The translations under genes and the position numbers were made by a program. Shown here in pieces: positions 5,263 through 5,276 of a DNA stretch of 5,276 nucleotides. The stretch lies in assembly GCA_025462805.1 (NCBI GenBank), contig JAOAPJ010000284.1, positions 1 through 5,276 of the forward strand, read 5' to 3'. This DNA comes from Acidobacteriaceae bacterium (GTDB lineage: Bacteria > Acidobacteriota > Terriglobia > Terriglobales > Acidobacteriaceae). The notes under the pieces were generated by a model. The model saw only the letters and a program-made list of their open reading frames with translations, was not told the origin of the DNA and searched no databases. The stretch's first letter is position 1. Each line of letters starts with the position of its first letter.

Positions 5263-5276
5263 TACATCCGGCTCAC

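Larger units (their letters stand above)
5023..5276. other. Non-coding stretch at the right edge
   Basis: I find no supportable gene in these 254 nt. Short frames on both strands lack a ribosome site and any recognisable protein sequence. The minus-strand frames run through the outer-membrane gene and are shadows of it. No clear Rho-independent terminator (GC hairpin plus T run) follows the stop at 5022. The stretch holds the nested inverted repeat and the pyrimidine-rich tract listed separately. Any gene controlled from here would lie beyond the window. Confidence 0.6.

Overview
The window holds a compact, GC-rich (roughly 60%) bacterial locus dominated by one leftward gene cluster for lipoate-dependent central metabolism, followed by one rightward gene for a small outer-membrane protein. 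The style of the proteins (an E2 with two near-identical lipoyl domains and long Ala/Pro linkers, an E1-alpha with a long leader, and a short Cys-free barrel protein of a kind I associate with Acidobacteriota) suggests a member of the Acidobacteriota, perhaps Terriglobales. That assignment is an inference from protein flavour. There is no rRNA or other marker here to prove it.

Reading the minus strand from right to left, the order is: lipB, octanoyl-ACP:protein N-octanoyltransferase (4421-3654); an 86-nt gap with a possible promoter; the E1-alpha subunit of a heterodimeric 2-oxo acid dehydrogenase (3567-2254); a 14-nt gap; the E1-beta subunit (2239-1265); a 93-nt gap; and the dihydrolipoamide acyltransferase E2 (from 1171, running off the left edge after 390 visible residues). 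The genes fit together as one pathway. LipB places octanoate on the lysines of the E2 lipoyl domains. A lipoyl synthase, not in the window, would turn it into lipoate. E1-alpha/beta decarboxylates a 2-oxo acid with thiamine diphosphate and loads the acyl group onto E2. An E3 (dihydrolipoamide dehydrogenase) is also needed and is not seen. The sequence does not settle whether the substrate is pyruvate or branched-chain 2-oxo acids.

On the plus strand, a 175-aa protein with a clear signal peptide and beta-barrel character (4495-5022) starts only 73 nt from the divergent lipB start. The last 254 nt (5023-5276) have no gene I can support. They contain a nested inverted repeat and a short pyrimidine-rich tract with a rough 9-nt period.

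I found no mobile element, CRISPR array, tRNA, rRNA or defence system. This looks like a conserved housekeeping region, and the unusual points are details of protein architecture and small non-coding structures rather than a new system.
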